Origin: Candidatus Gastranaerophilales bacterium
GTDB lineage: Bacteria > Cyanobacteriota > Vampirovibrionia > Gastranaerophilales > Gastranaerophilaceae
Length of the DNA: 60,625 bases
Assembly: GCA_003150395.1 (NCBI GenBank)
Contig: QAMI01000016.1
Span: 1 to 60,625, forward strand
Direction: 5' to 3'
A program made the translations under genes and the position numbers. Below, piece by piece: positions 15,279-24,236 of the stretch; within the stretch, counting starts at the first letter, position 1, and every line of letters begins with the position of its first letter. A model generated the notes under the pieces. It saw only the letters and a list, made by a program, of their open reading frames with translations, did not search any database and was not told the DNA's origin.

Positions 15279-15441
15279 CCTCAACGCCTTTAAACAAAAC
15301 GTTTACAACCCATTTTAAAAATCATGGTTTACCACGATGTTTTTTATTTTGAAAATCGGTTATAGTGAACATGCGTTGAGGAAAGTTTAGAACTTTCGGA
15401 GCAGTTTTTGAAACTGGTTGAACCTAATTCATAAAGAATTA
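15279..15441 (+). ncRNA. Candidate structured RNA or leader
   Basis: CCTCAACGC (15279-15287) pairs perfectly with GCGTTGAGG (15373-15381), enclosing a near-perfect hairpin ATCATGGT/ACCACGAT (15321-15328/15331-15338). Three perfect short hairpins follow: GAAAGTT/AACTTTC (15381-15397), CAGTTT/AAACTG (15402-15416) and TAATTC/GAATTA (15425-15441). None has a poly-T tail. The region lies between the replication and packaging modules. It could be an RNA regulator, an antitermination site or a leader; no known class was recognised. Confidence 0.4.
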
Positions 15442-15495
15442 CGGCGAGCGGGTCTTCCGACATCAACAAAGACAAAAATGGAAGAGAGATGTGCT

Positions 15496-15954
15496 ATGCC
15501 TGAAATTTTTTGTAATAACAACAGTTGTAACAACCATAAATGCGTTATAGACCAGACATTTGTGATTATACCGAAAAACAAAAAATATGCCTTTGCTTTT
15601 ATGAAAACGGCGCATTGTCCGATTTGCAAGCGTTCCTACACGCTCATTACGAATTTCCGGTTTATAAAAGAAGGTGTTGACAAACAAAAACGGGCTTTCG
15701 GCTGTTTTACTCCGGTTTATAAACTTTTTGCAGGCAAAGAAGCAGAACGCATTTTTGAGAATATTTATGAGGAGCAAAAAGCTGTTCTTTATGAAGTTTT
15801 CAAGAATCAGTCAAATGTAAAATCAGGTTTTTATTTGAATTACTCTGAATACGGAATTGTAAAACGCTGTTATTCAAATCTTTCAACCCTGAAACTCGGA
15901 CGGATTAAATATAATTTTGAAGATTTGAAGAAAAATACATTATTGTTCACATAA
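15496..15954 (+). CDS. Phage zinc-ribbon-like protein
   Basis: 152 aa from the ATG at 15496 (GAAGAGAGA upstream). ATG 15478 and TTG 15418 are possible longer starts, but the latter begins inside the hairpin region. The N-terminus has FCNNNSCNNHKC, then HCPICKRSY, a likely zinc site. The rest is helical (GKEAERIFENIYEEQK) with no family. Its place just before the late genes makes a late transcription regulator possible, but that is inference. Confidence 0.55.
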   Translation: MPEIFCNNNSCNNHKCVIDQTFVIIPKNKKYAFAFMKTAHCPICKRSYTLITNFRFIKEGVDKQKRAFGCFTPVYKLFAGKEAERIFENIYEEQKAVLYEVFKNQSNVKSGFYLNYSEYGIVKRCYSNLSTLKLGRIKYNFEDLKKNTLLFT

Positions 15955-16043
15955 ATTGTTTTTATCTACCTAATAGTGATGTATGTACAATTTGAGGGCA
16001 GAAAACCTCTGACAAAAATATAAAAAGTCTGATGAAAATTGAC

Positions 16044-16070
16044 AAAGAGGTCAAAAAACCCTCTTTTTAT
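16044..16070 (+). terminator. Intrinsic terminator before the late genes
   Basis: AAAGAGG (16044-16050) and CCTCTTT (16060-16066) pair across a 9-nt A-rich loop, followed by TTATTT. It would end early transcription shortly before the first virion gene, implying a separate late promoter or antitermination. Confidence 0.6.
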
Positions 16071-16089
16071 TTGAAAAGGGTTGTTTTTG

Positions 16090-16839
16090 ATGTTCCGGAT
16101 AGATGCTAAAGATATACAAAAGCTCACAGATAATCTTAGAAAAAGTTCAAAAAGTGATTATCCTCTTGCTGTTAGGGGTACACTTAACAGTTTGGCTTTT
16201 GAAACATCAAATATTGCAAAAACTAAAATTATACCAGAAGTGTTTACAACAAGAAACAGTTATATTCAGGGAACAGTCGGGTATAAACGATGTGATAATA
16301 CGTTTAATATCGCATCAATGCAGAGTTTTGCAGGGCAGTTTGACGTAAGTAAAGGTAAACCGACCGGTCAGCTTGCAAAACAGGAAACAGGAAGCCCGAT
16401 TATAGCCAAAGGTGCTTATACATTTGTTGCAACGCCGACAGCAAGAGGAGGCAGTTATAAGAAAACTATTCGTAAATCTAATAGATTCTCTGGTTTGGAA
16501 GTTTATAAGCTTGAAAATTTGGTAAGAACTCCAACTAAAGACCAGCGAAAAGAAATTCCTCAAGCTATAGGTTATGCAGAAAGACATCATAAAACATTTG
16601 CTGTTATAGCTCATTCTCCTCTTTATCTGCGATATGGTATCTTTAAGATTCTGCCATCTGGTAAAGCTGGCCGTGCTTCAATGCTTTATAGCTTAAAAGA
16701 TAAGAAAACAAATATAAAAAGACATGAATGGTTAAGACCCTCTGCATCTATTGCAACAGCAAAGGTAGAACAGCTATATACAAAAGAAGCTCATAAACGT
16801 CTGGAAAAGAGTTTATCTCGCGGTTTGCGCCGATTTTGA
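16090..16839 (+). CDS. Probable virion protein (neck or tail completion-like)
   Basis: 249 aa from the ATG at 16090 (AAAAGGG upstream); a TTG at 16081 is less likely. Basic, with a helical N-terminus (KLTDNLRKSSKSDYPLAVRG) and later KAGRASMLYSLKDKK and EWLRPS. The general form recalls small tail-completion or minor tail proteins, but the family was not identified with confidence. It is unusual in lying upstream of the terminase genes. Confidence 0.45.
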   Translation: MFRIDAKDIQKLTDNLRKSSKSDYPLAVRGTLNSLAFETSNIAKTKIIPEVFTTRNSYIQGTVGYKRCDNTFNIASMQSFAGQFDVSKGKPTGQLAKQETGSPIIAKGAYTFVATPTARGGSYKKTIRKSNRFSGLEVYKLENLVRTPTKDQRKEIPQAIGYAERHHKTFAVIAHSPLYLRYGIFKILPSGKAGRASMLYSLKDKKTNIKRHEWLRPSASIATAKVEQLYTKEAHKRLEKSLSRGLRRF

Positions 16840-17020
16840 CGACCAATCCCGCCAGAAGGTACTTCCTCAGCTCTTCAAACTTTCGGGGTTGTTTTTCCGA
16901 GCCCCGAGCTTTAAAAGGTCCCCCAAAATTTTTAAAAGCATGAAATCATGAAAGAACAAGGCTAAAATGCTGATATATTGGGCTTTTTATTTTAAATCCA
17001 TGAAGAAGGCATGAATAACC
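16840..17020 (+). other. Pre-terminase non-coding region, candidate cos/packaging site
   Basis: 181 bp with no gene. It contains a GC-rich island in an AT-rich genome: TCGGGG (16883-16888) and CCCCGA (16902-16907) as inverted repeats, and further GC pairs around them. The terminase is of the lambda A type, which packages from cos, and cos normally lies just before the small terminase gene. Assignment is by position and composition only. Confidence 0.35.
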
Positions 17021-17596
17021 ATGAATAAAATAACAAAAGCTGAGTTAGCAAGACGCTTTAACGTCAATCAATCAAGGATAAATGCCCTATTATCAGAAAA
17101 AAAAATTTTTGAAACTGATGACGGTTTGATTGATTTAGATGATTTAAGAAATCAGGCATATATTGAAAAAAGAAAAGAAACAGTTCCAAAATATACTGGA
17201 ATTCCAACAAGAGAAGAGCTTTTGGATGAAGATGATATTGAGGATAAAGAATTAATTCGTAGGCCAGGGACTTTAAAAGAGGATCCGCTTTATTCTGAAA
17301 AAGTAAAAAAATACCAAAAAGAAAATGAGCTGCTTGATTTAAAACTGGCTACTGCAAAAAAAGAAGTTGTAGAAACAGAAGTTTTAAACAAAATAATTAT
17401 TCAGTCTTATGAAATATTTCATAATTTGCTTTTAGAAGCTCCAACGCAAATTATTGATGAAATACGTGATTTAATTTTGACCGGTCAACATCAAGATGAC
17501 ATTGATTTAAAACTGTTAGTTTCAAAAAATGAAGAAATTTATAAAAATGGGCTTGAACAGGCTCGTAAAGCGTTAAAAAGATTTTATGATAGTTGA
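17021..17596 (+). CDS. Terminase small subunit (Nu1-like)
   Basis: 191 aa. The N-terminus is an HTH (TKAELARRFNVNQSRINALL) for packaging-site recognition, as in lambda Nu1. A charged linker (residues 55-100) and helical dimerisation/TerL-binding region (KENELLDLKLATAKKEVVET) follow. Overlaps terL by 11 bp. Confidence 0.85.
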   Translation: MNKITKAELARRFNVNQSRINALLSEKKIFETDDGLIDLDDLRNQAYIEKRKETVPKYTGIPTREELLDEDDIEDKELIRRPGTLKEDPLYSEKVKKYQKENELLDLKLATAKKEVVETEVLNKIIIQSYEIFHNLLLEAPTQIIDEIRDLILTGQHQDDIDLKLLVSKNEEIYKNGLEQARKALKRFYDS

Positions 17597-19502
17597 TAAA
17601 CGTGAAGTTCAAATTGATAGAATTATTGATTTAGCCTTAAGTTTTTCAAAAAAGGATATTCTACCAACAGTTTCAGAATGGGCTGAAGCTAACAGATTTT
17701 TGAGTAGTAAAATAACTAAAAAACCGGGAAATTTTAATTTTGATTATATGCCTTATACCCGCGAAATTGCGGATTGTTTCTCAAGAACAAGCCGGGTTCG
17801 TGAAGTAGCTGTTATGAAGGGGGTACAATTAGGCTTTACTACATCAATATTTGATAATACAATCGGTTATCATATCGCCGAAAATCCCTCAAGTATAATG
17901 CTTGTATCTGGTAGTAAATCGTTATTGCGGGATTATAAAAAGGTAAAAATTGATCAGTTGATTGATGACTCCGCTCTAAGAGACAGAATTGTTGCTGATA
18001 CCGGGAATAAAAACAGCAGGCGTCAGGGAGATACAGCTTCATTAATTGAATTTGTCGGCGGTTTTCTTAGAATTGTCGGTGCAAAAAGTGCAGATGATTT
18101 AAGATCTTTTCCTATAAAAATTCTTTTGCTTGATGAACTTGATGCATACCCTGAAAAACTTGGAGATGAAGGTAACCCTGTAGAATTAGCAGTTTCCAGA
18201 ACTGACTCTTTTGGCAGGGATAAGAAAATTGGTTATATTTCAACACCTTTATTAAAGCACAGCAGTCATGTTTATCAATATTACCTAAAAGGCGATCAAA
18301 GAAAATATTATGTACCTTGTCCATTTTGTGGTGAATATCAGGAGTTAATCTTTTATTCTAAAAATGGTGGTTTATATCCAGAAGAAAAGGGAATTGAAAC
18401 GGATGGCGTTATTTTCAAGCCATACGGCTTGATTTTTAATTCAAAAGAATGCAAAAGCGGTTGTTATGACTCAGTTGTATATAAATGTAAGCATTGCGGA
18501 GAATTAATTAATGAGCACTATAAACCTTCAATGCTTAAGAAAGGTTACTGGAAGCCGACAGCTGTAAGCCAGGTGCCATATTTTCAATCTTATCAAATTA
18601 GTTCGTTATATTCACCGGCTCGCGAATGGTGGGAAATTGTAAAAAGATTTATTACAGCAGCAAATAATCCTGAAAAATTACGGATATTTTACAACCATGA
18701 TCTTGGCCTACCTTTTGAAGATACGACAGCAGGTGTAAATTCTATTTCAATTACAAAATTAAGGGACGGCAAATTTAATAATGATGAAATCCCTGATGAG
18801 GCATTATTTTTAACTGCTGCTTGCGACGTTCAGGATAACAGGCTTGAAGTTGAAGTGAAGGCTTGGGGCGACAGGTTCCGAAATTGGGGAATTAATCATA
18901 TTGTCATTCCCGGAGATACTTCAAATCCTATGGATCCATGCTGGCAGGAGTTATTGGACATAAAAGATAAAATTTGGGCAGGCAAACAAATTTTTTATAT
19001 GTTAATTGACTCCGGAGACGGCGAAAAAACAGATTTGATTTATCGTTTTTGTGAGCAGTACGGTGAAGGCATAATATTTCCATTAAAGGGAATAGGTTCA
19101 ACTTCCAAAACCGGAGATAAATATAAAATTCGCACTCTTGATAACTATTCTGTTAAATTAGTTGAAATTTATGTTGACTCTTATAAAAATCAGCTTGCCG
19201 GATGGTTCAATCAGGATTGGCGTGCCTCAGATGAAGATTATCCGGACGGATGGTCAACTATTGCAAACGGATATTCTGATGAGTATTTACGTCAGCTGAC
19301 GACAGAACATCGAGTTAAAAAAGTTTCTGACAGTGGATTAATTAGTATAAATTGGGTTGCCCATGGACGAAATGAAGCATTTGACTTGAATGTTTATAAC
19401 TTATGTGCGGCTGAATTGGTTATTAGTGAAATATCCCGAAATTACCTGAATTTGCAGGCTTCAAATTCGGGCGAAGTATTTAAAATTTTAAAGGCGGCCT
19501 GA
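17586..19502 (+). CDS. Terminase large subunit, GpA (lambda A) family
   Basis: 638 aa, full length for the family. The N-terminal ATPase has VMKGVQLGFTTS as the deviant Walker A (about residues 77-88) and KILLLDELDAYP as Walker B (near 178-189). A Cys4-like insertion (PCPFCGEYQEL, YKCKHCGELI) follows, as in GpA proteins. The nuclease part has LTAACDVQDNRLEVEVKAWG and LIDSGDG. It pumps DNA into proheads and cuts it at cos. Confidence 0.93.
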   Translation: MIVDKREVQIDRIIDLALSFSKKDILPTVSEWAEANRFLSSKITKKPGNFNFDYMPYTREIADCFSRTSRVREVAVMKGVQLGFTTSIFDNTIGYHIAENPSSIMLVSGSKSLLRDYKKVKIDQLIDDSALRDRIVADTGNKNSRRQGDTASLIEFVGGFLRIVGAKSADDLRSFPIKILLLDELDAYPEKLGDEGNPVELAVSRTDSFGRDKKIGYISTPLLKHSSHVYQYYLKGDQRKYYVPCPFCGEYQELIFYSKNGGLYPEEKGIETDGVIFKPYGLIFNSKECKSGCYDSVVYKCKHCGELINEHYKPSMLKKGYWKPTAVSQVPYFQSYQISSLYSPAREWWEIVKRFITAANNPEKLRIFYNHDLGLPFEDTTAGVNSISITKLRDGKFNNDEIPDEALFLTAACDVQDNRLEVEVKAWGDRFRNWGINHIVIPGDTSNPMDPCWQELLDIKDKIWAGKQIFYMLIDSGDGEKTDLIYRFCEQYGEGIIFPLKGIGSTSKTGDKYKIRTLDNYSVKLVEIYVDSYKNQLAGWFNQDWRASDEDYPDGWSTIANGYSDEYLRQLTTEHRVKKVSDSGLISINWVAHGRNEAFDLNVYNLCAAELVISEISRNYLNLQASNSGEVFKILKAA

Positions 19503-19503
19503 T

Positions 19504-19770
19504 ATGACAACACTGGAAGAACTTAAACGGCTTGAACAAAATATCAAAAATATTGATACTGCTATAGAGCAGGCCTCATTAAACGGCGGTATCAGTAGTT
19601 ATACATTAAACAGCGGTCAAGGCTCGACTAACATAAAGCGTGCAACTCTGAAAGAGCTTATTGATATGCGTAACAATCTTGAATATCTGTATAACGAGAA
19701 AAAAGAACACTACTCAGGCGAAAATATATCAATCATAAGGAATAGTAATGTTTATTCAGGACATTTTTAA
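19504..19770 (+). CDS. Head-tail joining protein, gpW-like
   Basis: 88 aa, the size and place of lambda W between terL and portal. Helical start (LEELKRLEQNIKNIDTAIEQ), a short beta-hairpin (SSYTLNSGQG) and second helix (LKELIDMRNNLEYLYNEK), the W fold. It would plug the portal before tail attachment. Confidence 0.75.
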   Translation: MTTLEELKRLEQNIKNIDTAIEQASLNGGISSYTLNSGQGSTNIKRATLKELIDMRNNLEYLYNEKKEHYSGENISIIRNSNVYSGHF

Positions 19771-21331
19771 AAAGTCTCAGAAAACTAAAATGCGAATTGA
19801 ATCTCATATTGAGCCGCAGGCATATTCAGGAAGTTATTCTTTGTGGGACTATTTCAGCGGTGAAAAAGATTATTTCGCTATGGATAGCGGTAAAGAATAT
19901 AATGTTAATTATTACAGCATGGCAACTCGTGCTTATAATCTTTATCAAACTAATGAGTTTGTAAAAGCTGGTGTTGACAGAATAGTTCAATTTCTTGTAG
20001 GTACAGGTTTGGAACTTTACCCGACGCCCAAAGAAGATTTTTTAAAAAGAAAATACGGTATTGAGCTAAAAGACAGCTTCAAAAAAGATATAAAAGATTT
20101 ATGGGTGCTTTATTGTACCGAAAAAGAAGTCTCGGCTGATAAGCAGAATGATATTCACCAGCTGGCAAAAAACATTGCTTTTAATGCTGTTGTCGGTGGT
20201 GATGTCTTAATTATCCGGCGTGTTGTAAATGGTTATAATGAATATCAGCTTGTAGACGGACGTAATGTATATTCAAGTAAAACTTTAAACAGCGATACGG
20301 GCAACAAAATAAAAAACGGTGTGGAAGTTGACAAAAACGGACGCCATGTTGCTTATTATGTCCTGGATGATGACGGCAAAGAACAGAGAATAAAAGCTTT
20401 TGATGATAACGGCAATTTATATGCGTGGCTTGCTTATACTAACAAAATCCGTATTGGATCAACCAGAGGATATTCAATTCTTGGTGCAATAATGCAAAAA
20501 ATGGATAAAATCGGGGATTATACCGAAAATGAAGTTCTTGCAAGTGCATTAAACGGTAAATTTGTAGCAACAATTGATCAGGATGCAACATCAACCGGTG
20601 TTAATCCTTTAAATAATAAAACTCTAGGCGGTGCATCAAAAGTTCTACCGGAACTTTCTAAGGAAAAATTTGAAGATAAAACTTTAATTGACAAGATATA
20701 TACGCAATTACGCCGTTTTACAAACGGATTAGTGCTGCACATGCCAAGAGGTCAAAAACTTCAATCTTATGACACAAAGCGGCCGAATGTTAATTTCGGA
20801 GTATTTCTTGATGCAAATATGAAATATGATTACGCTTCAATGGGTTTACCTTATGAAGTTGTCTTAATGGTATTTCAGAATAATTTTTCAGCATCTCGTG
20901 CTTCTTTAAAAATGTTTGAGGCCATTTTAAAATTTACCCGCAAATATCTTTGCATAGACGGATTTTATAAGCTGGCTTATGAACAGTTTTTTGATTTAGA
21001 AGTATTAAAAGGAAATCTTGAGGCCCCGAAGTATATTGAATTACGTAATAAACCCGGTTATGCGGATAATGCATACTTACTTGCAAAATTTGAAGGTATG
21101 CCGATACCGCATATTGATCCTGTTAAGGAAGTAAATGCTGTTGTTACAAAATTGAAGAATGGTTTAGTCGATTTTGAGGGTGCATTGCAGGAGCTTGGCA
21201 GTAAGACGAATTTTGAAACGTTGTACAAGAGTTATTCGGAACAGATTAAAAAACTACACGAAAGTGGCATTAGCCTGCAAGGTATAACACCAGATAACGA
21301 AAAAGATGAGGATGATAATAATGACAGATGA
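19748..21331 (+). CDS. Portal protein (lambda B family)
   Basis: 527 aa, normal length. It begins with a short variable tail, then MATRAYNLYQTNEFVKAGVD, GTGLELYPTPK, NIAFNAVVGGDVLII and a typical core MKYDYASMGLPYEVVLMVF followed by FSASRASLKMFEAI, all diagnostic of the lambda portal family. Forms the 12-mer DNA gate at the head vertex. Overlaps gpW by 23 bp. Confidence 0.93.
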   Translation: MFIQDIFKKSQKTKMRIESHIEPQAYSGSYSLWDYFSGEKDYFAMDSGKEYNVNYYSMATRAYNLYQTNEFVKAGVDRIVQFLVGTGLELYPTPKEDFLKRKYGIELKDSFKKDIKDLWVLYCTEKEVSADKQNDIHQLAKNIAFNAVVGGDVLIIRRVVNGYNEYQLVDGRNVYSSKTLNSDTGNKIKNGVEVDKNGRHVAYYVLDDDGKEQRIKAFDDNGNLYAWLAYTNKIRIGSTRGYSILGAIMQKMDKIGDYTENEVLASALNGKFVATIDQDATSTGVNPLNNKTLGGASKVLPELSKEKFEDKTLIDKIYTQLRRFTNGLVLHMPRGQKLQSYDTKRPNVNFGVFLDANMKYDYASMGLPYEVVLMVFQNNFSASRASLKMFEAILKFTRKYLCIDGFYKLAYEQFFDLEVLKGNLEAPKYIELRNKPGYADNAYLLAKFEGMPIPHIDPVKEVNAVVTKLKNGLVDFEGALQELGSKTNFETLYKSYSEQIKKLHESGISLQGITPDNEKDEDDNNDR

Positions 21332-21734
21332 AAGAATGTTTACTGAGCTGTCGCAGGATGAGCAGCAAATGATTATTGATGAGGTAAAAAGATTAAAACT
21401 TACATGTGAACCCAAAAAAATGAAAGTTTCGGAACTTTATACCTTAATTGATAATGCTGAAAAAAAATCTGTCGAAAAAACTGAAAATACGGAAGATACA
21501 GCTCCAGAAATTGATAATTCCACGCAGGAGCAAAATTCGGAAGATGATACTTCTGTAACAGATGATGCTAAAAACTCTGATGATGTACTGGCTAAAATTC
21601 CTGAAACAGAAAATAAGCATGAAACTCCTCCCGAGCAGCCCGTAAAAAAGTCTAAAAAAGATCAGGGGCTGTGTATCAGTTGTTATTCTAAAGTTTACGA
21701 TGGCGTTTGTTCTGGATGCGGGAGGCGTTATTAA
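21321..21734 (+). CDS. Acidic protein with C-terminal zinc ribbon
   Basis: 137 aa from the ATG at 21321, overlapping the portal gene by 11 bp. Residues about 45-115 are a disordered acidic Thr/Glu/Asp-rich stretch, and the end is a Cys4 ribbon (LCISCYSKVYDGVCSGCGRR). Not a usual lambda-head component. Function unknown; the ribbon suggests nucleic acid or protein binding. Confidence 0.55.
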   Translation: MTDERMFTELSQDEQQMIIDEVKRLKLTCEPKKMKVSELYTLIDNAEKKSVEKTENTEDTAPEIDNSTQEQNSEDDTSVTDDAKNSDDVLAKIPETENKHETPPEQPVKKSKKDQGLCISCYSKVYDGVCSGCGRRY

Positions 21735-22801
21735 TGCAGATAAAAATTAAAGGTGAGATTGGCTGGGATGTTCTGGCTGGTGATATAGAACGCCAATTAA
21801 AATTTGCAGACGGTGATATTGATGTTCTTGTTGACACTCCTGGCGGCGGGGTATATGAAGGTTTTTCTATTTATAATGCATTAAAAAATTATGCAAAAGG
21901 GAAAATTCGGGTTATTGTAACTCTTGCAGCATCAATGGGAAGCTACATTATGCTTGCCGGCAAGTTACCGGGTAATGAACTTCTTTTCGAAAAGAATGGA
22001 GTTGTAATGATCCATAACCCTTCAGGGCTTACATGGGGAGATTACAGAGAGGTTCAAAGCTATGGAGTTCTTCTGGAAAAGCTAGCCGACCATTTCCGTA
22101 ATAAATATGTTGAAGATACCGGTTTAAGTTATGCCGAAATCAAAGATATGATGGACAGTACAACTTATTTTGTCGGGAAAGATGAACTTGCAACATGGGG
22201 TAATATGCTTGAAACAGATAACAACAACGATGTCGTAACTGATACAGATATTTTAACCGCATCTGCAAAAGAACGTATTCAGGCTTTAAATGCCAAAATG
22301 ACAAAGGAATTTGTGAAAGCAGACCTCGATAAGGTGGCAAAAATGTTTGCTGCTCCAATAACAGCGTTAGATACAAAGCAGCTGGCAAGAAATAATTGTA
22401 TAACAAATCAAAAACAGGAGGAAAAGATGGATTTAAATGAACTAAAAGCAAAGTATCCTGATATTTATGCACAGGCAAAAACAGAGGGATACAAAGAAGG
22501 TGTAAAAGCCGGATGTGCAGAAGAACGAAAAAGAGTTGAAGACCATTTGCGTTTTTATGATGTGGCTAAAGATGAGGCAGAGACGGCTATTAAAGAAGGG
22601 AAGACTTTTGCCGATATGATGTCAGCATATACACATAAACAAATATGTGCAAACACTATTCAAACAATGCAGGCACAATCTCCTGCAGCTCTTAATACTG
22701 ACGATCCGACCAAACCGAACGATGAAGATCCGAAAGATGCAGCAAAAAAAGCTGAAATTGAAAACTCTTTAAAGGCTCGTGGATTAATGGAGGTTGAATA
22801 A
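21734..22801 (+). CDS. Head maturation protease (ClpP-like, lambda C type) with scaffold C-terminus
   Basis: 355 aa from the ATG at 21734, coupled by TAATG. The ClpP/S49-like protease covers residues 1-195: DTPGGGVYEGFSIYNAL, nucleophile Ser67 in LAASMGSYIM and His94 in VVMIHNPSG. The C-terminal third is helical and charged, with its own start at 22427. As in lambda C/Nu3, the protease probably cleaves the scaffold and itself during prohead maturation. Confidence 0.9.
   Translation: MQIKIKGEIGWDVLAGDIERQLKFADGDIDVLVDTPGGGVYEGFSIYNALKNYAKGKIRVIVTLAASMGSYIMLAGKLPGNELLFEKNGVVMIHNPSGLTWGDYREVQSYGVLLEKLADHFRNKYVEDTGLSYAEIKDMMDSTTYFVGKDELATWGNMLETDNNNDVVTDTDILTASAKERIQALNAKMTKEFVKADLDKVAKMFAAPITALDTKQLARNNCITNQKQEEKMDLNELKAKYPDIYAQAKTEGYKEGVKAGCAEERKRVEDHLRFYDVAKDEAETAIKEGKTFADMMSAYTHKQICANTIQTMQAQSPAALNTDDPTKPNDEDPKDAAKKAEIENSLKARGLMEVE
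22427..22801 (+). CDS. Nested scaffolding protein (Nu3-like internal start)
   Basis: 124 aa, in frame inside the protease gene. AGGAGG (22416-22421) lies five bases before an ATG, a near-ideal signal in the middle of a gene. The product (MDLNELKAKYPDIYAQAKTE) is helical and charged, like scaffolds. This copies the lambda C/Nu3 plan. Confidence 0.75.
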   Translation: MDLNELKAKYPDIYAQAKTEGYKEGVKAGCAEERKRVEDHLRFYDVAKDEAETAIKEGKTFADMMSAYTHKQICANTIQTMQAQSPAALNTDDPTKPNDEDPKDAAKKAEIENSLKARGLMEVE

Positions 22802-23154
22802 TGATTACAGGAATAAATTGTGTTTATACAGAAACAATATTAAGAATTGCTACGAAAGGAACCGTAAAGGCAGGAACTGTTCTTGGAGAAATTACTGAAG
22901 GAAATGTTTTGGCCCCATACAAATCAGATTCTGTAGATGGTAGTCAGACACCTTGTTATATTCTTGCTGATGATGTTGAAAATACCACATCCGGCAGTTT
23001 AGATGTAAACAATGTAAGGGTTATAGCTTACGGTCAAGTTAATGAAAAAGCGTTAGTACTTGCTAAAGCTGAAGATACTATTGCAGCAATAAAAACAACA
23101 TTAAAGAACAACGGAATTTTAGTAATGAATGTTCAGGAAGGAATAGGTGAGTAG
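22801..23154 (+). CDS. Head decoration protein (lambda D family)
   Basis: 117 aa. Features of the D family: an early ETILRIATKGTVKAGTVLGE beta segment, then LADDVENTTSG, NNVRVIAYGQVNEKALVL and LKNNGILV. It stabilises expanded capsids as trimers. Position between protease and major capsid genes matches lambda. Confidence 0.85.
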   Translation: MITGINCVYTETILRIATKGTVKAGTVLGEITEGNVLAPYKSDSVDGSQTPCYILADDVENTTSGSLDVNNVRVIAYGQVNEKALVLAKAEDTIAAIKTTLKNNGILVMNVQEGIGE

Positions 23155-24228
23155 ATGCCAGTCGATTTAAACACATATTTTGCAGGCGGTTTTGAAAGAA
23201 AAAAAGCAACTCCGCAATTTCTTACAAATTTATGTAAAGAAGTATTGACGAATAAAGCTACTGTTGAATTAGACAGCCGTGTTGTCAAGTCTTTATATTC
23301 TGTAGACTTGCCACAATGTACAGGCGGTCGTTTTCATGATTTGTCGGGTTATGAAAGTTTTAAATATAAAATTCCACAGTATAATGATTATACTGCTTTA
23401 ACTGATAAATGGTTTTTAGAACGACCATTTGGAGCAATCCCTTATGGGGAGCGTGTTGCTGATGCAGTAGAAGAAGTTGCTAAGAATCAGGGGATTTTTT
23501 CTTCTTATCAGGCAAATGCTAAAAGTAAGCAGGTTTCGGATGGTTTATTAAATGGTGAACTTACATTACTTAACGGTGACAAAATTAAATTTAATAAAAA
23601 AGCAACTCATGACATAGCTGCGGCGAAAAAATATTCAGATTCTTCCGCGAAGATTGTAGATGAGTTAATGAAAGGTTGTCAGTTAATTGTTGATGACGGC
23701 AAAGTTGCTGATTGTGAATTTCACTTTATTTCAAACGGTTCAGTAACAAATCCAATTTTGCTTAATGATGAAGTCCAAAAATTAGCAAAAAGAATGGATG
23801 GTATTGACCGTGTTGCTATTGGAATGCCTGTTGAAAAATGTCCGGGGGCTTCTTTATCCGGTCATTTAGTTGGTGACGGTTTTACAATTTATATTTGGAG
23901 CTTTAAAGGCGGGTTTACCGTTCCAACGGGCTATAAATTTGCAGGAGAAGGTACCACTCAACGATTTATTCCGGATGACAGAGCGATTTTGCTGCCTAAA
24001 AATCATGATTTGACAATGTTCTATGGTGGTCTAGTAACGTGTCCGAATATGTCTCCTAATATGCAAGATGTCTTTAATTCTATTCAAATTATTAAAGCAA
24101 AAGAATATGCATATTGTTATCCTAAGGCTAATGCTGGAACAACAACGCTTGAACATGGGGTAAAAGCAGCTCCATTGTTTGTTCCTACAAATCCTGATGG
24201 TTACGTATCATATTCAAACCTTATGTAG
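23155..24228 (+). CDS. Major capsid protein (lambda E family)
   Basis: 357 aa, normal length. Starts right after the decoration gene. It shows E-family features: FLTNLCKEVLTNKATVELDS, ADAVEEVAKNQGIFSSYQAN, FIPDDRAILLPKNH and MFYGGLVTCPNM. Forms the HK97-fold shell. Confidence 0.92.
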   Translation: MPVDLNTYFAGGFERKKATPQFLTNLCKEVLTNKATVELDSRVVKSLYSVDLPQCTGGRFHDLSGYESFKYKIPQYNDYTALTDKWFLERPFGAIPYGERVADAVEEVAKNQGIFSSYQANAKSKQVSDGLLNGELTLLNGDKIKFNKKATHDIAAAKKYSDSSAKIVDELMKGCQLIVDDGKVADCEFHFISNGSVTNPILLNDEVQKLAKRMDGIDRVAIGMPVEKCPGASLSGHLVGDGFTIYIWSFKGGFTVPTGYKFAGEGTTQRFIPDDRAILLPKNHDLTMFYGGLVTCPNMSPNMQDVFNSIQIIKAKEYAYCYPKANAGTTTLEHGVKAAPLFVPTNPDGYVSYSNLM

Positions 24229-24236
24229 GTTAAAAT

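Noticed and set aside
5829..16021. Short repeat CCTCTGACARAAATAT near 5829 and 16006
   Set aside because: About 16 bp with one mismatch, no shared context; likely chance.
16029..16035. CTGATGA as hammerhead ribozyme core
   Set aside because: No stem II followed by the GAAA box and no closing stems could be found; nearby pairing is better explained as a terminator.
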